DNA of 64,000 bases from assembly GCF_037975245.1 (NCBI RefSeq), contig NC_092576.1:2413501-2477500 (forward strand). The letters are read 5' to 3'. Made by a program: the position numbers and the translations under genes. Positions 22,348 to 35,656 of this stretch are shown here, piece after piece (position 1 is the stretch's first letter; every line of letters starts with the position of its first letter). Source of the DNA: Apostichopus japonicus (lineage: Eukaryota > Echinodermata > Holothuroidea > Aspidochirotida > Stichopodidae). Below the pieces are notes generated by a model, which was not told the DNA's origin, did no database searches, and was given only the letters and a program-made list of their open reading frames with translations.

Positions 22348-25300
22348 CTTTTCTTTTCTTTCTTCAGGGAGTCTTCCACATTGTTAAGCTTTTAAGCTTT
22401 ATGGAAGACTTCCCTCCACTTTGTACTTTTGTGGCAAAACAAATAAATAAAATATAAAAGAACCTTCAGTGACATGAAAGTTGGTTCAAAGGAAACAGAA
22501 GTTTAAACAACCTTCCTGATACAATCTCACTTGCAATTAGATTGATAAATTATCACAATCATTAACATTACTAAGAAGCCAGTTTATCATTACTAAAGAA
22601 ACCTACTTTACAACATATTCCTATATTCAATACACTTATAGTATTCAGCAATCAATCTATTTCTGTCCTTATAGTTCATCGATATTGAAGTACTAATGAT
22701 ACTCCAGGCTGGACTACATAAGTTGAGTGTCAGACTTGACACTGTGTGTGCTCTGAAACCATTAAATTGCACCAAATCCCTCCTTTGCTCCATTCCGACT
22801 CTTCTTGATAAAGATCACTAGAATCTCAATGAAATATTTATACTGTACCTTTGACATTCCTTGCTTTCAGATTTGCCAGAGAGGAAGATGTAATAGTAGA
22901 TGGCAGCAGACAGTATTGAAAACTGCAGAAGAACGAGATTGATTGTAATCATAATTGTGACGTCACATAAAATTCAAGCACTGTCCATCCAGTGTAGCTA
23001 CTTACATCATTAATTATCGACTACCAGGTGCCGCTTATAAAAGAAACGTAAACGGTGGAAGGATGAAGGTTAGCAATATTATACGCTAAAATACCTTAAA
23101 GCTGAACGTCTGATATCGTTATTTAAAAAGGCGATCATTTACCTTTGACATTATATTTCGGTCTGATTAACTCCATTGTATACCCAACTATAATGGCGGG
23201 GAGTTGTGTGCTGGCATGGACAAGATCACCAAAGTTATGCAATTACTTATACGCTAAATGTTAACATTTAACGAGTGGAAATGATGGGTATGTAAGCTAC
23301 ATTCAACATAACTTCACTACACTACGATACCCATATCCACGGATGCAACACCCGTTTTATGCATTGCAACACGGGGGGGGGGGGGTGAGGGGGAGGCAAA
23401 AACCTTATGCCTTACATCCAGTTGAAGGTTCCTGGGAGGGGGGCGGGAAGGTGGCCCACTCCCTTTGAGAAATTTTGGTAAAATGGATTGCGCTTGCAAA
23501 ACGGTTCTACTGTTTGCAACTTTTTTTTATTTCTTTATTGTTTAGACTGAACCGTACACACATGTTATATAATGTACACAAGGGTGCTTTGGAATATTCC
23601 ATCTGCCATTATTTTATTCTGGGGACTGTTTGTGCATCTAATAATATCATTAAGACTAGAGTGTGTGTTCAATGTTAATCAACTTGCATGAATTAAAATA
23701 ATATCATCGCATCTTTTTTTAAATTTCAAAACATAAATTGCACTATAGTGCCTGACTTCTCTCTAGAAAAAAAAATCAACTCGAATATTGCCTCTATCGG
23801 GATCAATTAAATTAAATTTTATTTTGCTGTACACAATTTTTCCCGTTGTATATGCCAATTCTTACTAACATCAACTTTCAATACTTTCTTGGTAAATTCA
23901 AAGGTTGATGTAAACATCCCTCACTCACAGCATAACAATTTTGTTTTATCCTCAAGCAAATGAAGTTTCAATCGCCTCACCACTATCTATAAAAAAATGT
24001 TTCTCTATTTCTCGTATCATCAACCTCACCTGTTAGTGTGACGAATCCTCTTTAAGAGCATACAACACAGTATAACATGTACATAGATATGTCTTACTGC
24101 TATAACGACCACGAATATGAAAACGTTATAACAGGGATCTGATTTTTTAACAACTTGTTCTGCGGGCATATACACAATATGCTGCATTAACCTGCTATTG
24201 AAAATGAGTAACCGGAGGAAGTGATAAATCCTTAACGTTAGTTGAAACTATTACTTGTATATAGTAATAGCCCTACCACCCCCCCCCCAAAAAAAAAAAA
24301 TTCACCCCTCCCGGATTATTTCACAAAATAATTAAGCCCAAATCTCCTTACCAAATAGATCTCTGGATTCTTTGTTATGTTGGGATTTTATATTGTTTAC
24401 TTTCTTAAAGTACACTTACCACCAAGAACAAGAAAGTAAAAATCATTGAAAAAATTCTACCTTCAAGGTTCAAGATCAAACAACAATTTAAAACCAGACA
24501 GTGCCTAGACGTATCAAGGTACTTGTTTATTTCAAGATAACAGGGGTTATATAAAGGTCACGCGCGCGTCTCTTTTATTGAATTCAACTTCTTTTCATTG
24601 GGACGGGCGCTTTATTTGAACACAACTTTTTTTCATTGTATTGTTCAAGTATTTGATTGACAGGTGTTGAACAAAAGAAAATGTTAAACTATTGAAAGTG
24701 TCAGTGCTAGGAAAGTTTAGTGTACATCTTGAGGAAGAAAATGATGGAATAATGTCAATAGACTTTTAGCATTGAAAAATGTGTTCTGTCTGAGTAGAAA
24801 GAGTAGAAATAGTTAACTGTACATATATATGACGAATGTATACACAGTGTTGGGTGGATACGATCTACGTTAATTTTTGTAAATTGCCCTTATGATGAAA
24901 ACATGGATCAAACAAAAGTAGAAAAAATGGAATGATGTGCGTATGTACGTGCCTGTATGTATGTGTGTGTGGTGGGGGGGGGGGGATACCGGGGAGTTAA
25001 AATGGTGGGTTTAGAGCAAAGGATTGGGCTGGTGATTTAATTTTCATGGAAGAAAGGGGGAAATGCTGTTATCTAGAAACGCAACTGCAGAAGGGTCATT
25101 AGCAATTGCGGAAGGTAGCGTGGCTGCAATGTACAGGTGTTTGAGGCGTTGAGCGTGGATATGAAATACCGTATGGGACATATTAAACAAGATATGAGAA
25201 GTGACATTTGAGGGGTGCGGAAGAGGGTGTGAGAGAGGGTATATACATAGTTGCGTTGTCAATGCATTGGTTCAGGGCATGATTTGCAGTAAGTAGGCAC

Positions 25301-28300
25301 AGCAGAAGGGTTTGCTAGTAGTGAGGAGGTGGGCTTGGTGGTGCAGCTGATATATAGTTGTTGCGGCATTGTTAGGGAATTCACATGGGAATATGTTAAT
25401 GATTAGAGGAATAGTATTCAAAGGGTGAGGGAGGGGAACCCGGTGAAGGATATTTAGTATTATATACATTGTTTAAGGCATGTACATTGTAGGCACATCT
25501 CATTCTCTTATTAACAAATATATATTAATTTATTCAGCTTCTTAACTAATTGCGGACAATAATAAATTTCACTGTTGATGTTGTAGTTTTTTAAACTAAA
25601 CATTCGGCTACATCAAACCCCCAATAACAAACAAGTTTCCAACATTTTAAGGATAATGTTTATTTTTTTTTTTTTTGCTGAATTTTGTTTTACCTACTGT
25701 TTTATTTCAATTAGTTAGTAACGTTTTTTTTATTTTTTTCTTAGATCAATTTATTTACTTATTTTTCTTTATAAGAATTTAGACCATTTTACATTTCTTA
25801 ATGAATATTTTTTTCTTGAACGTTTTATTCTTGCACATTTTGAGATTAATTTGTATTCCTTCTGTGTTCTTTTTTGTAGTGTTTATTAATTTCATTTTAC
25901 AGACTGATCTATTTAAGTTAGTATGTAAACGATTTATTTATTTATTATCGCTTTATTTATTTCATTACTAACTTTAAAATATAAACATTTTGATCATTTC
26001 ATATCTATCCATAAATATTTTTTCTTTAATTTGTTATTTTGATTATCACATTACTTTACTTTGCATACAGAAAATAGTTAAAAACAAGAACATTTTTGGT
26101 ACTTTTGTCAATTTCTCTCTTTGATTCCTTATTCAATTTTATTTATAATTATTATAAAGCAGGTAAATAAATCTATTCTCCTCTCGCGCTACAAATACTT
26201 TAATCATTCTTACTGCAATACAAGTCTATCTTTTAATTTAATTATATAAATATGTTTTTTTCTGTCTCATTTTGTCTCTTTTTTACTCTCCTATTAGTCA
26301 TATTCCTCACCTGATGACTGTTCTTTCATTGTTAGTTTTATTTCTTAATTCAATTTCTTTTTCATTTATTTGTATTTATTCTACAATTATCTAAACCTAT
26401 CAATAAAACCTTCAGTAATTATTAAATACTAACTATATTAATCATTCCTATCTTGTTTACATCATTAATATTAATTAGTTTTTATATTAATTACTACTAT
26501 TACTTACATATTTATTAATTATACTTACCTAAGTTGCTTGAATCTTTGAGAGTGTTGTAGATAGCTTAATATTCCATTAACTTCATGTTTATTCATTTCT
26601 CTCCCTTTCTCTGTCCATATGTTCATCCTCTCTATTGATGTTATGATTGGTAGAGAGAGACCAGAGTAGAGAGTAAAATCATCTTCATCAACCTTGTGAA
26701 AGGAACGACCTAGATTCACACAGTCTATAGGAATCTGAAGGAAAGTAAATAATAAATATAATATTAATAATTATATCATAATATCATAAATATAGGTTAT
26801 TATTTTACAATAATGTTTATGAGTTGACTATTTTTATTATAACTAATGAAGTACTAATGGTCCAGGCGTTAGAGGGGGTTATAGTGGGCCAGTTTAATAT
26901 TGAAATTGGTGTAAAGGGGGTGTTTTGTTAACGTGCACAGTTACACTAATATATTACTTTACTGTAAAGAGACACAGTGTTGTAAGATTATTACACAAAA
27001 GAGGAACAGGAGGGTGTGCAGTGGTTCAGGGAAAAGGGTGAAGGTAGAGGGAGGGGGGGGGGGGGGTTTCATATTATGGCAGTTTTACGGTTCAGTTGTA
27101 AGTAATTCATGTTTAGGATAAGAACAAAACTGAAATATAATTAGAAATGCATGATTAACACTGACTAGAAGGAAAATAAATAATAAATAAAATTAATAGA
27201 CTTCTAAACAATAAGTAAAGACACATTTCGTTTTAGTGAGGGTAATGTGAAGTCCTTTGTTTACAAGATTAGCTGATGGAGGGGGGGGGGGGTGAAGGGT
27301 GTAACAGGTTTACATTGCTGTACTTTAGCCAATCTCATAGTGCGGTGAAATAGGGGTGTCGAAGTTTGTATTATAGGTGGCAATATTTGTTTCCGTTAGT
27401 AGGGGGGTCAGTTTGGAGCTAATCTATGAGGCCTATAGAGGGATAGATACATTTCTTTTGGGTGGGGGGGGGGAGAGGTTGTAGTATAGTTGAGTATATT
27501 AGAGGGTTAGTGGGAACCAGGCAAAATGCTGTCGTATTCTATAAATTTATGTTTGATTATTATTTATTTCGTGTTGAGTCGTATTTCGTTTTGTATCAGG
27601 TTGTTTAGTAATTAAAACATGGTATGTTAACGTTGTTTAGAGCAGTAAGCTTATAGTTTATCTGTTGTGTGATATAACCTGTTGTATTTGAGCCTTGGGG
27701 AGTAATGGTGTTTCAGGTGAGGGCCTAATAAATATTCATTGATGTGGTTAATAGTTCTGGACCTATTTGTTTTTAAGGTTATTAAGTAGTTCAGTAGCTA
27801 AGAGGATAAGTTTCAGTTGCTCTAGCTTACAATAATCCACTAGTAATTTTGTTACTTTTAAGTATGTTTTACTTAATTTTTGTTTATTAAAATCTCTTAT
27901 TTTATTTATCAGATCACTGTTTCTTTAGAATGGTCCTAAATTATCTAATTCTGATGCCCCCAAAAAATAATTAAAGGAAAAAAAGTAAAACCTAGAAAAG
28001 GTTATGATTAGTCACACCCTCCGCCCCTTCACCCCTCACCGACTCACTATCAAAATCCCTGATAGCTGGGGAAAATAACAAATAAAATAATGAATTTTTA
28101 TGTGATTTTTCTATTTCACCGTATCCCTTCAATGTATCCTTACGTTATGTCTGGATGCTTTCTTCAGAAGTTTTATGGTTGACTTCTGTGATTGCTGACT
28201 GCTTTCGTTATCGATGACGACAGCATTTGAACACAGCTGTGTAATAGTCTGGATGTCTTTGGCCTATGAATAAAATGATCAAAATTACACTATGTTTAAC

Positions 28301-29255
28301 TTGTCTCTCTCTACTCTAGATACTGACACGTTCAGGTTAAAGTCCTTTAAATTATATTTATATTTCATATTTGGTTTTTACGTGTCTGTCATCACTCTAT
28401 CTCATCATCTCGTACAAGCTTAGCCTTCTTTTCGCTCACCTCTTTGTTAATCTGTAATTCATAAAATGTATGATTTCATATTTATTCAACTGTTTCTACG
28501 TAATATCATCATTTTGTGATACTTTCAATTACTGTGAGGATATTCTGATTGGCATATACCATTCAAGAGGTACCAACTGGCTCTCTTCCTCCTCTCCACC
28601 ATATCTCTCTATTCATGTTCCTACCCGGCTATTACCCAGAGTGAACAATAGCTATTGTTTTCAATTAAGCGGCACACAGTGCCAGACTTGTATCATTACC
28701 AGCTCTAATGGGATATTGTATTGTACACGGATATTGACACTAGCAGTTAAATAGGCTATATTAATTACATAACTGGTCCATGTTGATCCTTACATACGTT
28801 TACCATCTTATCACCAACCTGTTTCCATTTACCAGACTGTAGATTAAGTAGACAGGTCTCTTCCGGCCAAAGAACTTCAGAGAAAGAAAATTACAACAAA
28901 AAAAAACATTAATACATGACTTGTCGTGCTTACCTACAACAGCAAAATAAAACTAACTGGTTGAAATATTAAAATAATTTTCGATTGTTCTTTCGTTTTG
29001 GACGAAGGGATTTTTCTCTCTATTCAGATCTCTTTCTGGTTTATTAAGTTTCCAAACATTTAAAAACAAGCAAAAATTAAATAAACTTATTGAAGGGAGA
29101 GGTTTATTGACTACTACAATTTCTTAGATAGTTTGCAATTTTGACAGTAATGTGTTTGTTACGTCACTTTGTAGTTATTAGTCATTATATTGTGAGTGAT
29201 CTTTACTAAGAGTCTTTCCTTGAAGGCAACCCTCTCGCATCCTTCCCCTAACACA

Positions 29256-29286
<31 letters not shown>

Positions 29287-32200
29287 GTTTGCATTACATT
29301 CAGACCGAGGACCCAATTGTATTTTCCATTGTTCAAATCCACGTACCCTAACCTTAACAATACCCCACACAATAGAATTCTTCCCAGGACGTGGTTATTC
29401 TTTAGAAATCACAACCGAGGACCTGAAATTCTTTTGTTCAAGTCCTCGGACAGATAGCAAAACAAACGCACACACACACACACACACACACTGTGCCTTG
29501 TCCTCTTTGCTCGCATGTATAGTAGTAAAGATTAAATCGAATTAAAAATAAAGAAAAACAGTAAACATTCTTTACACTTTTTTTAGTCAAATTTTGTAAA
29601 CATGTTTTGTTCATCGTTTCCTCATCGTACTATTGCTTATGCTTCTACCTACATAAATAAGCAGATGAAAAATCAGTATTCATTTCAAAAAATCATAACA
29701 GTTCATATGAAACGACAAAGAAATGGTACACTTTGAACCATCCCATGTACCCATACACAATGTAATAGAGTATGTACTATGGTCCTACACTTACACGTGC
29801 TTATGCATGAATGAATGAATTAATGAATGAAGGGTTTATGCACAACCAATATATAGCGGACAATGCAATACGTACACGGCTGTGCTCAAAAAAAAAAAAA
29901 ATGCAAATGTTATAATATACTTGTTCCAATAATTCTCTGGGAACAATTTCCCTCCGCCCCCCCCCCTCCACGCCCAGCTCCGCCCCGCCCCCAGCCTTTC
30001 AAATACACATGAATCAAAAACTCAGCACACACTCAAATAGTTAGCTACTTTTCACGCTCATTTTAACAAAATCCCATTGTGAGCTGCGGCAAAATACCTT
30101 TAACATTCCTTGATTTTGCTGTTTCTGGTATCATCTTAGGACTGATGGATGCTGGCAGTTTACAATGATAAAGCCTGTAAAACAAGATAATAATGCAGTT
30201 AAATATGTGACTCCTCTCAAAGATCAAAAAAAAAAAAAAAAACGTTTGAAAACTTTTTAAAGGTTGTTCCTCTCACGTTACTTAATATTTTCTGAACGTA
30301 TCCATCTAAGTGTTATTATAAATGATGTTTCTGTATCTAAATTATCTAATATACAGTTTACACGTTATATACATAATGATATAACGACAAAACGCTACCA
30401 TTACTTTAAAAAAAAAAAAACTGTAGCCGGCATGTAACTGTGACGGTTGTGCATATTTCAAAACATTCCTGGGCCGATTTGTTCGTTCTTCTCTCTGTTT
30501 CCTATTTAAATGTGATAAATTGAAGTGATCTCCCTGTTCAAATATATTCATGGTCATAATATTGTTATTGATATGAGTATACATCCATTTAAATCCACAA
30601 ACTTAAATATCAACGTGTGAGATCACTGCCTCGTTACATGTACGAGGCTCGGTTAAAATACACTGACCCGTATTGTATTGAAGTGTCTTTCACATAACTG
30701 TTTCAACTCAGATTTAAACTGTACCCATTTTACCGTAAAACTGCTGCGACTGTCATTTGTGGAGTATTTTAGTTACTATTGCTATGTTTATATCATCTGC
30801 CAACTTTCATAACAAAATATCTGCACTTTTTTACAATTTTTACAAATTTCTGTCAATTTGTATGGGTATCATTTTCGATAATGGAATTACATCAACCTTG
30901 AAGTTGGTGTCACTAATTAATTGTTACCACTGACTCGAACTACTTTCATTCAAGCAGCAGCAGGTCAGCTTAAGTCGACTCAAATTAGAAGGAGTGTAAG
31001 GGTCTTAATAATAAATTTACAGTATCTTCAATTTTATAAAATTTAACTAAATTACTATTACTAAATTATTTTTAAAAATTATTTCTAAATTTATTTTACT
31101 AAATTATTTATCATTCGGTAGATCTGTTGCAACGACAATACATAAAGCGGCCATTAATCGCTCATGATATTATTGTGCTGTGTCATGAGTAAAATCTTTT
31201 AGTTTCGACATTATGTCAGGGAATGGTCAATGGTATACCTGTTTATGGGACTGAAATTGAGGAAGATTCTTATAAGAAAAGGATTTAGCCGTTGTATCAA
31301 ATGATTCTCCCGGCTGTTGCAAATGTGTTCTGTCAAATTGCCTTTTTTCCTATAGTTCTGAACTAAAACTTTAGAACTATGATTAACAGATATTTCGTCT
31401 TCTACGCGGTGTTTACGTAAAGGCGTAGCCTAGGCCTACATAAGTACCTTAATGTTAACTATTCTAGACGTAGGCCATGACCTTATTTCATTTATTGTGA
31501 TCACTTCCATGCTTCATAATATATTTTTCTCCTTACCAAAGCTCTTTGAACCTCTTACACTGTACTCCATAGTTCAATAGCCCAATAACGTCTTCCTCAG
31601 TAAGTTCTGCACTGTCTGCATTTACTGATAACTTCTCCAGTGTCGAGAGGGTTGGTAAACAAAGACCAGATTGGAGCACGATATCATCTTTATCTACCTT
31701 ACTGAAGGACCACTGCAGTACTAGTATAGATATTGGTATCTGCAGGAAGATAAGATCGGGGTTGTTATCAGTGGCGTCGCCAATATAGGCGTAGGAGCCC
31801 AATTTGATTGGGGAGTGGGGCAGGGGGGGGGGGTGCTGTAACGACTTGCCCGAAAAATATAACCACATTTTTTTTGCGCGCTCCGTGCACGTTCAACATG
31901 TTAATGTGCATATCATATAGGAATGCATCGGTTATTACATCGCATGCCAATAACATACAATCATTTGCCGTGTTATTACCCTTCCATATTAGCTAGAATT
32001 ATTGGGGAAGTCGTTACAATCATCATGATAATAATAATATTAGTTTAACCTCTGAAAAACACATTGCACATTACTTTTCTTTCAGTAGGTGCCCGAAATT
32101 TCTCATGATATTGCCCGAATTTTCAAAACAAATTTGAGTTGGGGCTGCAACCCCAGCCCCCCCCCCCCGCCTACTACGCCAATGCCAATGAGGGCACGTG

Positions 32201-35200
32201 TCCTCCCAAACAAAATCCGTGCCCCCACTCCCCCCCCCCCCGATGCGATTTGTAGTGTTAAAAAAGTAACTCAAACAAAAACTTGTTTTACAAAGGAAGA
32301 AACGTATTATGTTCTGCAGTAAAACTTCTTTCACCAACATCGCAATAACCAGTTGTTTTCTCACTAACAAGGTCACAGGCGTGAATCGCTAGTGCTTAAA
32401 CTTCACTACCCTACGTGAATTTCAATTTTCAACACTCTTATTCAAAAACATCACCAAAGCAATGGGTTATTTTCCATGTTTTGTATAACATTTTTAAACG
32501 CCTCAATTAAATAAAAAAAAACAAATATCAGACAGACTAAGCCCGACAATTCTTGAACATATACCTCAAGCTGAAAAATATTGCACCAGATTGCATATAA
32601 GGACCCTCAATTAATCCAGAATGTCTCCCCTCCCCTTACACCCCTTCCCCAGAACGGCATTCACGAATAAACACTGTACCCCTTAATTAAGTGCTGTGCT
32701 CTCCCTGTGCCCCCCCCCCCCATAGAGAGAAATGCCTGGCGACGCCACTGGTATTAGGTTTGCTCAATTTAACTTCAAAATCAATTTCTTTATTACATTT
32801 TATATAACAGCTTCACTTACAGTGTAACTTTTCGTGTTTGAAATAATTAAGGAATGAAGTTGCAGTATTAATTGTTAAGGTCAGAATGTTGTATTGACAT
32901 GTCACCCTTACCCAGCAATCTAGATAAAACAAATCAATGTGTGTCTGAAAACATTTGATAGCTTTTAACATGTAAATTTGATCTTGTAAGTACAAAAGCA
33001 AAAACAAAAGAAAAAAGAAAGAAAAGAATTTGCAAAGTACCTCCATTTGACGCTTTAGCTTAATGCCATAAATTCTCCAGCGATTTAAATAGACTTATGG
33101 AAAATGTATTAATTATCACCTTAATTTGAGTAGCATTTCCAGGTACCATACATCTTAACCACTGGTGTATCAGAACAAGCTCCAACAACTCGAACTGTAG
33201 TTTTACAAATCACGGCTGTATGTTTTAGATTAATGTACAACTTGATCAGTTTATCATTGTCACGTAACACCAACTGCCATGTGTCAGTATATAGTAGCCC
33301 ATTAGGCCTAAGATTAATGTATTATCTCAGACTCGCTTTAGTTTTAAGATTCATTTAAAGATGAATTGCTATGGTTTGCAATTGCTCCCCGCAAGTAGTA
33401 GTACTGTAGGCCAACCTGCTCAACAAAGCTGTATATTAAAGCCATATAAAGTGAATGTTATTTTCTCCTTCACCGAAGTGAAACTGTAGAACAAGGCGAT
33501 GTAGTCAAAAACAGCCGACGCTCGCCCACAATCCTCACGTTAACAGCCCGCCACAGACGAAAACATCTCCCGAGAATTCAACCAGGGAGTTGTTATGGAA
33601 CAACTCCCTGATTCATCACACACTCGGCCTACCTGTCTAGCTTAGTGTAGAGTAACGAGCTGGTCTTCACTGCACTGTTGTTGTTTTTGTAAACAGCTTT
33701 TCTAACTTATAGTTTTTTTTTTATGCAAACATTTGTACAGAATTTTAATGATTAATTTATAATGAAGCCACATAACTTGGTAGGGTATGTGATAAAGCTT
33801 TCTAAACAAAACGTGCACTAATGATTAACGTTGCTAAATTGTGTCATGGCTCACCGAAGTGTGTTCGTGTAAATCACTTATTAAACGCGAGACTTGATGT
33901 ACTTCTGATTATAACAATCATATTTGTATCAATTATAACCCAAAGTTCATTGATGAGTTGCATAGATTAAGTCAATTGCTGCTTAAACTTCTGATCTTCA
34001 GGTAATCCATGGAATATCAGTTTAGCCTAATGCGTTCGACTTTCGAACTAACCAGGCTATGGGCTAGAGAGAAACGGGCAGCATCTTATCATGACTTTCA
34101 TGTGTGCAATTGGTGGCTTAACTTGATATCCAACTCTACTACTAGGCCTAGTACTGAAGGATATGCCAAGCATAATTAGTGAATTACGCGCACTTACTGA
34201 TGCTAATCTTGGTTATTTCTAAAATGAACTCTACACTGGGTCGGCGAGCAATTACGCCTACAAGGCTACAAAGTACAAGATCATTGGTATTTAAAAAAGC
34301 AACTTGACATAGGCCTACTGTAGACTAACGCTGACCGTAAAAGTTCACACCACAAGAGAAATACGTGCCACATGAATTATTCCAGCAAAAATAAAAAATA
34401 AATAAACTTAACACCTTCGTAGTCTACAATGAATTTAAAGTTAACCGAAAAATATGTTCATAGAACTGGTGTTGAATGACTATCATATTTTTCGCTATAA
34501 TTAATCTTAGTTAAGGTTCAATCCATTTCTACGTGTAGACACTATTGCTACTGTTAGTACGCACCGTACACCAAATGAGCATAGGCCTACACACAGCGCT
34601 CTGAGTCTGTGTAGGACCTGGTTTAAACTTACAAGTTTCATTACAACCAAATGTTAAATTTAAGCGGTTGCCGTAGGTGTACAAAGTTAGACACTAAAAC
34701 AACAACATCGACAATTACATTACATCGCGGTGATACAAATTCCTATTAAATGTAAGGCATAGCCTAGGCCTGACAACAGTTTACACGAGTTTTACTTACA
34801 CTTACCTGCATATGCTATATTACCTGCAAATTACAATTGAATACAATCGTTTTGAAACATCGCTAGTGGTAATCGTATCGTTTAGAAAATCCAATAGAAA
34901 ACGATATAATAATGTGATCAACAGACACATATTAATACTGAGAACAGTGCTTGTTACGTGATCCGTCCTGTAGGAACCTATAGCTGAACGTCACGGCCAA
35001 ACGGCACTACCAAACCAGCCCACTGTGACACTAGAACAGTTAGACAAACACACGTAGCGTCCTGTAGGCTGTATGTAGTAACCGTGACATTCATCCTTAG
35101 AATACGTGACGTATTGAAGGCAATTTGTGGTTTCCATGGGCGCGGGGTCGGGGGAGGGGTGTATAAAATGGCTCGAAGACAATGGTATAAACCCAGCAAG

Positions 35201-35564
35201 CAAGTCAATATTTTAATATTTTTAATATTTTAATATACTTGATAGGATGAAAAGAGATTTGTTTTATTTTTAATCTCAACATTTTGAGATAGAAAGTTAA
35301 AAATTATGGGATAAAAAAAGCAACATTTTGAGATTTGAGGACAACTTTTTTCCTTCCTTTGTTCCTATTAAGCCTCCGTGTGTAGTTGACGAATTAACTT
35401 CCAGGGGTAAGATTGAGAAGGGTCGCTTAGCTTCCTTCATCCGGAATAGAAGGCTTTCATGATATTTCCTACTTTTTACTATTTGATTTGAATTTTCGGG
35501 GTACTCCAAAGTGGAGGGTTGGGGAGTGATTGCTCCCCTGGGTAAGTCCATGCACACGTTTTAA

Positions 35565-35656
<92 letters not shown>

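Noticed and set aside
25044-25469. Two proline/histidine-rich minus-strand frames
   Set aside because: They reflect purine-rich plus-strand low-complexity DNA; no domain or splice signals are evident.
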